Assembly (NCBI GenBank): GCA_029287275.1 | Contig: JARFRL010000329.1 | Span: 1-6,628 of the forward strand | Direction of reading: 5' to 3' | From: Pontiella desulfatans | Lineage (GTDB): Bacteria; Verrucomicrobiota; Kiritimatiellia; Kiritimatiellales; Pontiellaceae | Length of the DNA stretch: 6,628 nt | Part shown: positions 1 through 6,483 of the stretch, in pieces | How the letters are laid out: each line of letters begins with the position of its first letter | How positions within the stretch are numbered: position 1 is the stretch's first letter | Notes under the pieces: generated by a model | What the model saw: the letters and a program-made list of their open reading frames with translations, nothing else | The model's database searches: none | What the model was told of the DNA's origin: nothing | Program-made: the position numbers and the translations under genes

Positions 1-384
1 ATCAAGCAGGAATCCAACAAGCTTTACCGTCAAGATCTCACCGTGGAGTTTTTCGCCATTGGCGATGAAAACGCCGGCGATAAAGCGGTGCTGTTCTACT
101 ACCAGAAAGAGAATTTCAATCTTGATGGAAGCGGGAGCGTGTTTGAGCTCAAAAGTGAAGAGATCACGGTCACCGAATATGTTTTGAACGGTCAACTGCG
201 CGGTGACGCGTTTAAAGGCTACATGATTATCGTCACGGATTCCCGTGGCGAAGTAATCGCTTCGAAGTCAACCAAAGACGATTGGCTTCAACTCGCCGAT
301 GATCTGAGGAAGCTTCCGGTAGGCAAGACCTTCGACGAGGATGGACAGCGATGCTGGCCAACGCGTCCCAGACGATATTATTAA
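1..384 (+). CDS. C-terminal part of an unrecognised protein (5' end outside window)
   Basis: The frame is open from base 1 to a TAA at 382-384, giving the last 127 residues of a longer protein. A GTG at 43 could act as a start, but the frame continues upstream without a stop and there is no ribosome binding site, so I treat it as truncated by the window. The visible part is a soluble, charged sequence with alternating hydrophobic stretches (VEFFAIGDENAG, AVLFYYQKENF, GYMIIVTDSRGEVIASK) that suggest beta strands, followed by an amphipathic helix (WLQLADDLRKLPVGKTF) and a basic-aromatic tail ending PTRPRRYY. There is no membrane segment. I do not recognise the family and assign no function. A good terminator follows 22 bases after the stop, so it probably ends its own transcription unit and is unrelated to the transporter operon. 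Confidence 0.75.
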   Translation: MKQESNKLYRQDLTVEFFAIGDENAGDKAVLFYYQKENFNLDGSGSVFELKSEEITVTEYVLNGQLRGDAFKGYMIIVTDSRGEVIASKSTKDDWLQLADDLRKLPVGKTFDEDGQRCWPTRPRRYY

Positions 385-405
385 GCTTTCCGTTTCAGGG
401 GAAAC

Positions 406-440
406 AAGCCGGTGCCAATTCGTTTCGCGCCGGCTTTTTT
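406..440 (+). terminator. Intrinsic terminator after the left-edge gene
   Basis: A stem of ten pairs (AAGCCGGTGC at 406-415 with GCGCCGGCTT at 427-436, one T-G wobble) closes an 11-base loop and runs into six Ts (435-440). This is a typical rho-independent terminator. A small hairpin GTTTC-AGGG-GAAAC (392-405) sits just before it. It separates the left-edge gene from the dctPQM operon. Confidence 0.85.
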
Positions 441-553
441 GTTGTCTAGACTCGATCTCGATATCCCAGGGCGTGCATCGTATCGAAAAACACGCGTCAT
501 TTGAAATGGTCGTTTTACACGGGGTGTCCGCGGGGCAGGCACTCTAAAATATG

Positions 554-582
554 ATGACCTTAAACGTTTGAAGATGTAATAT
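554..582 (+). promoter_or_regulatory. Candidate promoter of the dctPQM operon
   Basis: Two readings are possible. In the preferred one, a -35 like ATGACC (554-559, four of six to TTGACA) is followed after 17 bases by TAATAT (577-582), with the operator filling the spacer as it does at the right-edge promoter. The leader would then be very short, about 16 bases. Alternatively, TATGAT (550-555) is the -10 box, with no good -35 17 bases upstream, and the operator would cover the start of transcription. In both cases the repressor site overlaps the polymerase site. The gap from 441 to 553 shows nothing else I can support. Confidence 0.45.
560..571 (+). promoter_or_regulatory. LacI-family operator upstream of dctP
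   Basis: TTAAACGTTTGA is a 12-base near-palindrome (five of six half-site positions pair) centred on a CpG, as in most LacI-family operators. The same AAACGTTT core recurs before the isomerase gene (6134-6145) and at the right-edge promoter (6509-6522). It lies 34 bases before the dctP start codon, within the promoter region. Assignment to the LacI-family protein encoded in this window is an inference from motif class and proximity. Confidence 0.7.
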
Positions 583-604
583 CCGTTTTTTTGGAAGGGG
601 TGGC

Positions 605-1621
605 ATGAAAAAGGGAACGTCATATTTCACGGCGGGAGTTCTAGTCGGCGCGTTTCTCGCGGTGGCTGGTTTTTCACTTTATCTGCGCGGCCAGAAATCC
701 GCGGGCGGCGAAGGCGACCCGTTGGTGCTCAAGCTCGGGCATAGTCTCGATACCGCGCACCCCGCGCACCAGGCGATGGAGTTCATGAAACGCCGAGTGG
801 AAGAGCTCTCCTCCGGCGCCGTGACGATCGATATCTATCCCAGCTCCGTTCTCGGCTCGGAAACGCAGTGCATCGAACAGCTGCAAAACGGGTCGCTCGC
901 GATGACCAAAACCTCCGCGGCCGCGATGGAGAACTTCATTCCGTCGATGTCGGTGTTTGGCCTGCCCTACATCTTCCGCGACGGAGAACACTACTGGAAC
1001 GTGTTGAACGGCGAAATCGGCCGCTCCATGCTCGAAGAGGGCGAGTCCAAGGCGTTGCGCGGACTCTGCTACTACGACGCGGGGAGTCGTAATTTTTACA
1101 CCAAGGAAAAGCCCATAAAATCTCCGGACGACCTCAAGGGGCTTAAAATCCGCGTGATGAACTCCAAAACCGCGATCGACATGGTCAAGGCCATGGGCGG
1201 ATCGCCGACGCCGATCGCCTGGGGCGAGCTCTATTCCGCGCTGGCGCAGGGCACGGTCGATGGAGCGGAAAACAACCCACCGAGCTTTTCGTCGAACAAA
1301 CACTATGAGGTCTGCAAGCATTTCACGTTGGATGGCCACACGCGGATTCCCGACATGCTCATGATGAGTTCCAAGGTTTGGAGCCGACTTGATCCGCGGG
1401 AACGGGAGTGGGTCCAAACCGCGGCCCTCGAATCCTCCGCTTTCCAGCGCGGGCTCTGGAAAAAGGAAACGGCCGCCGCGCTCGAAAAAGCGAAGGAGGA
1501 AGGCGTGACCGTTTACGAGGTCGATATCGCCGAGTTCGCCGCCAAAGTCGCGCCGATGCTCGCCGAAGTGGAGGATCCCGCGGCGCGCGAGCTCGTTCAA
1601 AAAATCTCCGAGGTCAAGTGA
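605..1621 (+). CDS. dctP: TRAP transporter substrate-binding protein, DctP family
   Basis: 338 residues, usual length for a DctP-type solute receptor. It binds an organic or sugar acid outside the inner membrane and hands it to DctQM. ATG follows GGAAGGGG at 593-600. Family marks: mature start LKLGHSLDTAHPAH (42-55), LPYIFRD (120-126), then two arginines 21 residues apart, R162 (GSRNFYTKEKP) and R183 (GLKIRVMNS). These match the pair that in SiaP (R127, R147) holds the substrate carboxylate. The signature WGELYSALAQGTVDGAEN lies at 206-223. Residues 8-27 are hydrophobic, but I see no lipobox Cys and no clear AxA cleavage site, so the protein may stay membrane-anchored. It is first in the operon and its stop overlaps the dctQ start by one base. 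A carboxylated ligand is likely; uronate or another sugar acid is inferred from the LacI-family regulator and isomerase next door. Confidence 0.93.
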   Translation: MKKGTSYFTAGVLVGAFLAVAGFSLYLRGQKSAGGEGDPLVLKLGHSLDTAHPAHQAMEFMKRRVEELSSGAVTIDIYPSSVLGSETQCIEQLQNGSLAMTKTSAAAMENFIPSMSVFGLPYIFRDGEHYWNVLNGEIGRSMLEEGESKALRGLCYYDAGSRNFYTKEKPIKSPDDLKGLKIRVMNSKTAIDMVKAMGGSPTPIAWGELYSALAQGTVDGAENNPPSFSSNKHYEVCKHFTLDGHTRIPDMLMMSSKVWSRLDPREREWVQTAALESSAFQRGLWKKETAAALEKAKEEGVTVYEVDIAEFAAKVAPMLAEVEDPAARELVQKISEVK

Positions 1622-2124
1622 TGCTCGCCGGGTTGCTCAAGTTCAAAGCTTGGATGACGAAAGGGCTCAACGCCACGCTGATCATCGCGGTCGCGTTTCT
1701 TGTCATGGACGTCGTTTGGGGCGTTTTCACGCGGTACGTCATGAGCGAGCAGGCGAAGTGGACCGAGGAGCTCGCCCGTTTCCTGCTGGTTTGGGTCGCG
1801 TTGCTTGGCGGCGCGGTCGCCTTCGGCACCAAAGGGCATCTTGGCGTGGACTATTTCGTTGGAAAGTTCGACCCCGAGGTTCGAAAGCTGATGTCGGTCG
1901 TCTCGCAGTTGGTCGTGCTGTTTTTCGCGGCGTCCATTTTCATTTATGGCGGCGGCCGCGTGGTGGCCGACGCGTTGGCGATGGAACAAACGACGCCCGC
2001 GCTGGGGTGGAAGATGGGGCACGTTTATCTCGCCCTTCCCATTTCGGGGGTCTTCATGGCTTTGTATACGATTGAAAACCTGGTTGAAATCATCACGGGC
2101 GCGGTCGCCGAGGAGGCTGAATAA
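1621..2124 (+). CDS. dctQ: TRAP transporter small membrane subunit, DctQ family
   Basis: 167 residues, the normal size for DctQ, which braces the large subunit in the inner membrane and helps dock the substrate-bound DctP. The ATG overlaps the dctP TGA (TGATG), with GAGG at 1610-1613 seven bases upstream; the frame is open further back inside dctP, but that stretch gives an arginine-rich, non-family sequence and is not coding. Four membrane segments are visible, at about 17-37, 52-69, 90-110 and 133-156. Family motifs: FTRYV (36-40) after helix 1, WTEELARFLLVW (47-58) leading into helix 2, and GHLGVDYF (72-79) in the loop after it. The short C-terminal tail is acidic (AEEAE). The gene is translationally coupled on both sides. 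Confidence 0.93.
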   Translation: MLAGLLKFKAWMTKGLNATLIIAVAFLVMDVVWGVFTRYVMSEQAKWTEELARFLLVWVALLGGAVAFGTKGHLGVDYFVGKFDPEVRKLMSVVSQLVVLFFAASIFIYGGGRVVADALAMEQTTPALGWKMGHVYLALPISGVFMALYTIENLVEIITGAVAEEAE

Positions 2125-3518
2125 TGGGAGTCGTCGCGCTCATCCTCGTTTTGGTATTCGTGTTGCTGCTCGTCATGAACGTGCCCATCGCGGTATCCAT
2201 CGCGCTCGCCACGTTTTTCGCCATTTTAGCCGATGGCGCCGATCCCTCGATCATGGTCGCGGCCAAAATGGCCAACGGCGTCAACAGCTTCGCGTTGCTC
2301 GCGATTCCGTTTTTCATTTTATCCGGCCATTTGATGGGGCGCGGCGGCATGGCCCGCCGCTTGATTGATTTCGCGGGAACGCTGGTCGGCTTTCTCCCGG
2401 GCGGTCTGGCTTACGTCAACACGCTGACCTGTATGTTGTTCGGATCCATTTCCGGTTCGGCGGCGGCCGCGGTTTCTTCCGTTGGCGGATTCATGATTCC
2501 GGAAATGAACCGCAAGGGCTACAACCGCGAGTTCAATGTTTCCGTCACCACCACCGCGGCGACGACGGGCCTTTTGATTCCACCCAGCAACATCATGATC
2601 GTCTACTCCGTCGCGGCGGGATCGGTATCCATCGCCGCGATGTTCATGGCGGGCGTGATTCCCGGCATCGTGACCGGATTCTTCATCATGTTGGTGTGCG
2701 GTTGGTTCGCCTTCCGGAAAAAATATGATCGAGCGGAGCGCTCGTCCTTCATCGACATCGTCCGCAGCTTCGGCCACGCCGCGCTGACGCTCTTGCTGAT
2801 CGTCATCGTGATCGGGGGAATTCTGGGAGGGATCTTCACCGCCACCGAGGCGGCCGCGATCGCCGTGGTGTATTCCTTCTTTCTTTCCGTCGTCGTTTAC
2901 CGCGAGATTCCCTTGAAGGACCTGCCCCGAATCCTGCTCGACACCGGCATCACGACCGCGGTCGTCATGCTGCTCATCGGCGCGAGCTCCGGCATGAGTT
3001 GGATCATGACCATGGCCAACATTCCGCAAACCGTCAGCGCCGCGTTGCTGGGGCTCTCCGACAATCCAATCGTGATTCTACTCACCATCAACCTGTTGCT
3101 GATCGCGGTGGGAACCTTCATGGACATGACGCCCGCGGTGCTGATCTTCACGCCGATTTTTCTGCCGGTCGTCATGGAGCTCGGCATGCATCCGGTTCAC
3201 TTCGGCATCATGTTGATCGCCAATCTTTGCATCGGACTCTGCACGCCGCCGGTCGGCACCTGCTTGTTCATTGGTTGCGGCGTCGGCAAAACGACCATCG
3301 CGAAAGTAACCGCCACGTTGCTGCCCTTTTTCGGCGCGATGATCGCGGCCCTGTTGGTCATCACCTACATCCCCGCGACGTCTCTATGGTTGCCCGTGAG
3401 AACGAAGCAGCTTAAAAAGGCCGACGTTGAGAAGAGCGCGTTCATGCGCCATCACGCCGCGTTTGATCCCGCCGCCGAGGCGGAGAAGGACGCGGGCGAC
3501 GCTGACGAGACGCCCTAG
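2124..3518 (+). CDS. dctM: TRAP transporter large membrane subunit, DctM family
   Basis: 464 residues, the transport core that moves substrate inward with sodium ions. The ATG overlaps the dctQ TAA by one base and has AGGAGG at 2111-2116, ideally spaced. Membrane helices run through the whole chain up to about residue 423. Family motifs include FALLAIPFFILSGHLM (56-71), GSISGSAAAAVSSVGG (107-122), MIPEMNRKGYNREF (124-137), LIPPSNIMIVYS (151-162), GIFTATEAAAIAVVYS (236-251) and CTPPVGTCLFIG (373-384). The Gly/Ser/Ala stretches correspond to the parts of the elevator domain that hold sodium and substrate. The C-terminus is longer than usual: after LWLP (421-424) there are about 40 hydrophilic, charged residues with Ala/Glu/Asp runs. 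The convergent gap of 113 bases to the LacI-family gene holds only a weak hairpin (AATCG-ACGGG-CGATT, 3521-3535, no T run), so I see no good terminator. Confidence 0.95.
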   Translation: MGVVALILVLVFVLLLVMNVPIAVSIALATFFAILADGADPSIMVAAKMANGVNSFALLAIPFFILSGHLMGRGGMARRLIDFAGTLVGFLPGGLAYVNTLTCMLFGSISGSAAAAVSSVGGFMIPEMNRKGYNREFNVSVTTTAATTGLLIPPSNIMIVYSVAAGSVSIAAMFMAGVIPGIVTGFFIMLVCGWFAFRKKYDRAERSSFIDIVRSFGHAALTLLLIVIVIGGILGGIFTATEAAAIAVVYSFFLSVVVYREIPLKDLPRILLDTGITTAVVMLLIGASSGMSWIMTMANIPQTVSAALLGLSDNPIVILLTINLLLIAVGTFMDMTPAVLIFTPIFLPVVMELGMHPVHFGIMLIANLCIGLCTPPVGTCLFIGCGVGKTTIAKVTATLLPFFGAMIAALLVITYIPATSLWLPVRTKQLKKADVEKSAFMRHHAAFDPAAEAEKDAGDADETP

Positions 3519-3631
3519 GAAATCGACGGGCGATTCCGCGTCGTCGTTTTCAGGTTGAATGGCCGGCGGGAGAACGGATTCCTTTTCGGCGCGAACGGAA
3601 CGACCGCGCGCGCGAAAACGGTTGGCCATGG

Positions 3632-4651
3632 TTAACCATCGGGATGAAGTCGCGCGACGGATTTCCGTTCCACCAATTCAGTGGGAATCAATAGCTTGCG
3701 CGCGGGGGCTTCGGCGTCGTTGATTCTTTTGAGGATGGTTCTCGCGCCTTCCGCTCCCATGAGTTGATGGTCGACTCGCATGGTGGTCAGCCGAGTGTAC
3801 GCGCTTATGGCGGCCTGACTGTCGTCGAAGCCCGTGATGCTGATCTGTTCGGGAATCTTGACCCCCGCGGCGGATAGCTTGCCCGATATATCCACCGCCA
3901 TGCTGTCATTGACCATGCAGGCCGCCGTGATGGGGTGGTCGCCCTCAAGCCGGTTGATGATGGCCTGAGTCGCTTGATCGTTGGTGTCCACTCGCTCGAT
4001 TTCGTACGCGAGGCCAAGCTTTTGGCATTCCGCCTGAAAGCCTTCGCGCCGCGAAGCCTCGTTGTAGTTGTTGAACGAGTGGTGAATCATGAGTAGTCGT
4101 CGATGTCCCTTGTCGCGCAGGTGCGAGACCATGGTGGCCATCGCGCTGAAACCGTCGGACGTGATTGAATCGATGGCGGACCCGGGAATGTCGGCGTCGA
4201 GTAGAAGAAAAGGAAGGTTGATATCCAGCAGTTTTTGTTTGAAGGCCTCCGGGCAACCACCCATGAGGATGACGCCGTCGACGCTGCCTTCCCGAATGAA
4301 TTTGGGCATTCCTTCTTGCTGGATGGAGAGGTCGAATCCCGCCAGAATGAGGTTGTGGTTCGCTCGCGTAAGCTCTTCTTCAAGTCCTTGCATGACTTTC
4401 GAGTAGAATCCGTCGCAGAAAATACGCGCGCAGGATGGGTAAAAGAGAATCCCAATGGATTCGGTTTTTCGGTTTCGCAGGTTTCTGCCCGCCGAGCTGG
4501 GGTAGTAGCCCATCTTTTTGCAGGTGGCGCGCACGTGTTCCCGCATGGTTTCACTTATGCGGTTCGTGTTGTTTAGAACGCACGACACGGTGGCGATGCT
4601 GCACTTGGCTTCGCGCGCGACATCTTTAATGGTAACGGATTTGCTTCCCAC
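3632..4651 (-). CDS. LacI/GalR-family transcriptional repressor
   Basis: 339 residues, standard length. The start is GTG at 4651 (AAAGGA just upstream; the frame is stopped a few codons further up). The N-terminal helix-turn-helix VTIKDVAREAKCSIATVSCVLNN (6-28) is followed by the hinge helix SSAGRNLRNRKTESIG (52-67). Its L58 matches Leu56 of LacI, which wedges into the central CpG. The rest is a periplasmic-binding-protein-like effector domain: GILFYPS (67-73), DGVILMGG (125-132), the ligand-contacting type of motif R201-x-x-GF (SRREGF), and ITGFDDS near the C-terminus. The unusual point is Cys at 24 where nearly all relatives have Arg (TVSRVLN); the LacI positions 17/18/22 read Ile, Ala, Cys. 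It probably represses dctPQM, the isomerase gene and an operon beyond the right edge through AAACGTTT-core sites. The effector is unknown and likely a sugar or sugar-acid metabolite. It lies downstream of the isomerase gene on the same strand, with its own candidate promoter between. Confidence 0.95.
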   Translation of the reverse strand: MGSKSVTIKDVAREAKCSIATVSCVLNNTNRISETMREHVRATCKKMGYYPSSAGRNLRNRKTESIGILFYPSCARIFCDGFYSKVMQGLEEELTRANHNLILAGFDLSIQQEGMPKFIREGSVDGVILMGGCPEAFKQKLLDINLPFLLLDADIPGSAIDSITSDGFSAMATMVSHLRDKGHRRLLMIHHSFNNYNEASRREGFQAECQKLGLAYEIERVDTNDQATQAIINRLEGDHPITAACMVNDSMAVDISGKLSAAGVKIPEQISITGFDDSQAAISAYTRLTTMRVDHQLMGAEGARTILKRINDAEAPARKLLIPTELVERKSVARLHPDG

Positions 4652-4696
4652 GGTTTCCTTTGGCTTTGCGAATCTCGGTGGTTTTCATCGGATGCG

Positions 4697-4725
4697 AAAA
4701 TAGGGTGCTAAACTTTTTTTAGCAA
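4697..4725 (-). promoter_or_regulatory. Candidate promoter of the LacI-family gene
   Basis: On the minus strand TTGCTA (4720-4725) and TATTTT (4697-4702) are spaced by 17 bases, each matching four of six consensus positions. Transcription would start near 4690, leaving a leader of about 38 bases before the GTG at 4651. An inverted repeat fills the spacer (4706-4724), as expected for a regulated promoter. The gene may also be read through from the isomerase gene, as I see no convincing terminator between them. Confidence 0.45.
4706..4724. promoter_or_regulatory. Inverted repeat, operator-like, in the regulator promoter
   Basis: TGCTAAA and TTTAGCA form a perfect seven-base inverted repeat around a five-base spacer (CTTTT). 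It lies between the predicted -35 and -10 boxes of the regulator gene. One arm with the next base, CTAAAC, resembles the half-site of the other operators, but the second arm is shifted and the CpG centre is missing, so it is either a divergent autoregulatory site or the target of another protein. Confidence 0.45.
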
Positions 4726-4813
4726 TTCGTTAAACACATTGGGTTGGTTGGCCTTGGCTGAGGAACCGATAAACCCGCGGAGAAAAGAACCGTGATGATT
4801 TATTTCATGCATG

Positions 4814-4836
4814 CCCGCGGTCGGGTTAGGCGCGGG
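4814..4836. repeat. Small hairpin at the end of the isomerase gene
   Basis: CCCGCG (4814-4819) and CGCGGG (4831-4836) pair around an 11-base loop that includes the isomerase stop codon (4826-4828). No T run follows on the minus strand, so it is not a standard intrinsic terminator; it could stabilise a 3' end or be chance in GC-rich DNA. Confidence 0.3.
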
Positions 4837-5935
4837 TTGGTTTGACGCCCACATCGCAGTGCTGGCGCAGATAGGCGAAGCTTTTTTCCAGCTCGGCTTT
4901 CTGGTGTTGCTGGTCGAACGTTTTCTGATCCATTCCCGCGGGCGGGCGTTCAAGTTCGATGGGCTTTCCTCTTCGCAACAGTTTGAGGAAATCGACCATG
5001 CCGGAGGCCCGCAGGTTCGGGTAGCCGGCCATGTGTTCCTGGGTGAGGAACGGCAGCGGACGGGCGGAGTTTGAAATGCTCTCGACAAACAAGGGCACGC
5101 CCGGGCTGTTCGCGGCCAGCTGCTTGGCGAAGGCGGGCGCGTCCATGAGCCCGTCGCCGATGGCGGTCCACTGGAAGGTGGCGCCGTTTTCGGATTCCCA
5201 GACGGTGTAGTCGCGGACGCTGGTGCAGAGCACGCGCGAACCGAGTGTTTGAATCTGACGCATGGGATCTTCCATGGCCCACAGCGCGTTTCCGGGGTCG
5301 AGCATCGAGCCGCAGACGTCGGGGCCGACTTCTTGGATGATGGTCAGGACTTCCTCGGTGCGCAGGTCCGCGGCGTGGTTCTCGAACGCGAATTTCACGT
5401 TGGCGTCCCGCGCCTGAGATCGAAGCGCTTTGAGCACGTTGATGGCTTCTTCCATCCGCGCTTCGATGCCGCCGTCGGTATAGCGATCCTTGATGCTTCC
5501 GATACGACAGGTTGTCACTGGCGAGCCCAGAATGCTGGCGACGCGGATGCCGAGCGCGAGCGTTTCCTCGGGGGTCCCGTTTTTGTTGGAATAGCCCGTG
5601 CCGTTTTCGCAGATACTTCCCGCGCCGGTATAGAGGCGGATGTTTTTGGCGTCGGCCGCTTGTCGAAGATTAGTCAGATAGGCGTCGTCGAGACGTTCGA
5701 AATAATGAGGTCCGTTCAGCAGGAGCGCGTCCGCGTTTTGTTCCGCGGCGTAGTCCAGTAGTCGCGGTGCTTTCCAGCGCATGCCGCGCACGGAATGCGC
5801 GTCGAGGCCTAAAGGGATTTTCGCGGATGGAGCGGCGTGGGTTCTAGGCGATCCGGTCGCGGCAAGCGCCGTGACGGATGCGGCGCCTAGTTTAAGACTA
5901 TCGCGACGGTGCATTGTGTTTTTCATGGTAGACAT
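4826..5935 (-). CDS. Tat-exported sugar isomerase/epimerase-like TIM-barrel protein
   Basis: 369 residues from ATG at 5935, chosen because GGAGG (5943-5947) lies seven bases upstream; the frame is open 22 codons further but without a ribosome site. A twin-arginine signal is visible: HRRDSLKLGA (9-18), a hydrophobic stretch to about 27, and a likely cut after THA (32-34), so the protein should be exported folded. The rest fits the xylose-isomerase-like/AP-endonuclease-2 barrel family that contains hydroxypyruvate isomerase and ketose 3-epimerases. Expected metal and catalytic positions: E185 (FAFENHA), D213 (MLDPGN) and E285 (LFVES), with WTAIGDGLMD (256-265) after them. The usual metal His of the HxKD motif is S239 (TSVRD). 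The reaction is not predictable; a role on an extracellular sugar or sugar derivative is inferred from export and the neighbouring transporter. Such exported family members are common in PVC bacteria. It may share a transcript with the downstream regulator. Confidence 0.85.
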   Translation of the reverse strand: MSTMKNTMHRRDSLKLGAASVTALAATGSPRTHAAPSAKIPLGLDAHSVRGMRWKAPRLLDYAAEQNADALLLNGPHYFERLDDAYLTNLRQAADAKNIRLYTGAGSICENGTGYSNKNGTPEETLALGIRVASILGSPVTTCRIGSIKDRYTDGGIEARMEEAINVLKALRSQARDANVKFAFENHAADLRTEEVLTIIQEVGPDVCGSMLDPGNALWAMEDPMRQIQTLGSRVLCTSVRDYTVWESENGATFQWTAIGDGLMDAPAFAKQLAANSPGVPLFVESISNSARPLPFLTQEHMAGYPNLRASGMVDFLKLLRRGKPIELERPPAGMDQKTFDQQHQKAELEKSFAYLRQHCDVGVKPTRA

Positions 5936-6134
5936 AATTATTCCTCCGGTAAGGGGTTGTTCACGAAGCGGGGGCGATTTGATGCCGCGGAACGAAATCA
6001 ATCCTTTTCGCCGTCGTGGGGGTCGCCGATGCGTCCGCGAAATAGAACAAATTATGGAATCGTCGAATCATTATGGATACATCTCTATTTTTCGCGGGTC
6101 CAGTAACGCGCGCGTCGCGCTTATCTCGTGAGCT
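5936..6134 (-). other. Long 5' leader of the isomerase gene
   Basis: If the promoter at 6141-6168 is used, transcription starts near 6134 and the leader is about 200 bases. It ends with the ribosome site CCGGAGGAA (5941-5949). I see no riboswitch that I can name and no credible small gene. A short palindrome, ACGCGCGCGT, lies near 6105-6114. A second, closer promoter cannot be excluded, since the stretch around 6030-6090 is AT-richer with CATAAT-like sequences on the minus strand. Confidence 0.35.
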
Positions 6135-6145
6135 TAAACGTTTAT
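6134..6145 (-). promoter_or_regulatory. LacI-family operator at the isomerase promoter
   Basis: The site contains the perfect ten-base palindrome TAAACGTTTA (6135-6144). It shares the core with the sites at 560-571 and 6509-6522 and overlaps the predicted minus-strand -10 box, the position expected for a repressor that blocks polymerase. Binding by the LacI-family protein of this window is inferred. Confidence 0.7.
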
Positions 6146-6168
6146 ATGGGTGATTGTGGCGGTGTAGA
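6141..6168 (-). promoter_or_regulatory. Candidate promoter of the isomerase gene
   Basis: On the minus strand TCTACA (6163-6168, four of six) and TATAAA (6141-6146, five of six) are separated by 16 bases. The -10 box is covered by the operator core TAAACGTTTA. The agreement of promoter and operator supports both, although the distance to the start codon is long. Confidence 0.5.
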
Positions 6169-6483
6169 AGGGAAAACCGATGGAATTTGATCTAACGAGG
6201 GCCAACACCGCGAGCGACGGCGCGAAACCGCTGGCTAGGCGCCGCGTACGCGTGGAGCGTCGCGCGGCCTTCCTTCGGAGCTGAATCTTATGGATCAGTC
6301 GTATCGGATTAGTTCGGTCCGAAAAAACCGGGTCGGGTTTTTGGGGCCAAAGTCCGAGGGGTCGCGTCATAACTCGGCAGGATTCTCGTTAGCTTTTGTT
6401 GAATGCATGGGGCGGCTCGGCGGATGTCGCCGATTCCGCGATCTGGATACTCGGTTGACCGGCAGGGATGTGCGAACGCTGAG
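6169..6483. other. Stretch without a recognisable gene
   Basis: About 315 bases in which I find no open frame with a ribosome site, signal or familiar protein sequence on either strand. The short frames present are arginine-rich and look like chance in GC-rich DNA. It holds a possible terminator (6323-6342) and a CG palindrome, CGCGTACGCG (6243-6252), and otherwise seems to be an intergenic region between two outward-facing promoters. Confidence 0.5.
6323..6342. terminator. Possible weak bidirectional terminator
   Basis: AAAAACC (6323-6329) and GGTTTTT (6336-6342) form a seven-pair stem around GGGTCG. The A and T runs are part of the stem, so it could work in either direction, but the stem is AT-rich and no gene clearly ends here. 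It might stop minus-strand transcription entering from the right. Confidence 0.3.

Noticed and set aside
674..1600. Long minus-strand open frame (308 codons) opposite dctP
   Set aside because: Its translation is rich in Arg, His and Gly with no family motifs, while the opposite strand is an unmistakable DctP; it is a GC-bias shadow.
1408..1620. Open frame extending dctQ upstream inside dctP
   Set aside because: The translated stretch is arginine-rich and unlike DctQ, and the ATG at 1621 has the proper ribosome site and stop-start overlap.
2319..3029. Minus-strand open frame opposite dctM (236 codons)
   Set aside because: His/Asp/Arg-rich translation with no recognisable domain; dctM motifs on the + strand explain this DNA.
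4915..4926. AACGTTTT operator-like sequence
   Set aside because: It lies inside the isomerase coding region, only the central AACGTT is symmetric, and no promoter is nearby.
5249..5761. Plus-strand open frame opposite the isomerase gene (170 codons)
   Set aside because: No ribosome site or domain; the minus strand carries the conserved barrel motifs and Tat signal.
5936..6001. Upstream extension of the isomerase protein to an ATG at 6001
   Set aside because: No ribosome site there, and it would bury the twin-arginine signal behind 22 extra residues; GGAGG at 5943-5947 selects 5935.
6243..6252. CGCGTACGCG palindrome, with similar CG-rich palindromes near 6105
   Set aside because: Expected by chance in GC-rich DNA and not repeated near other promoters.
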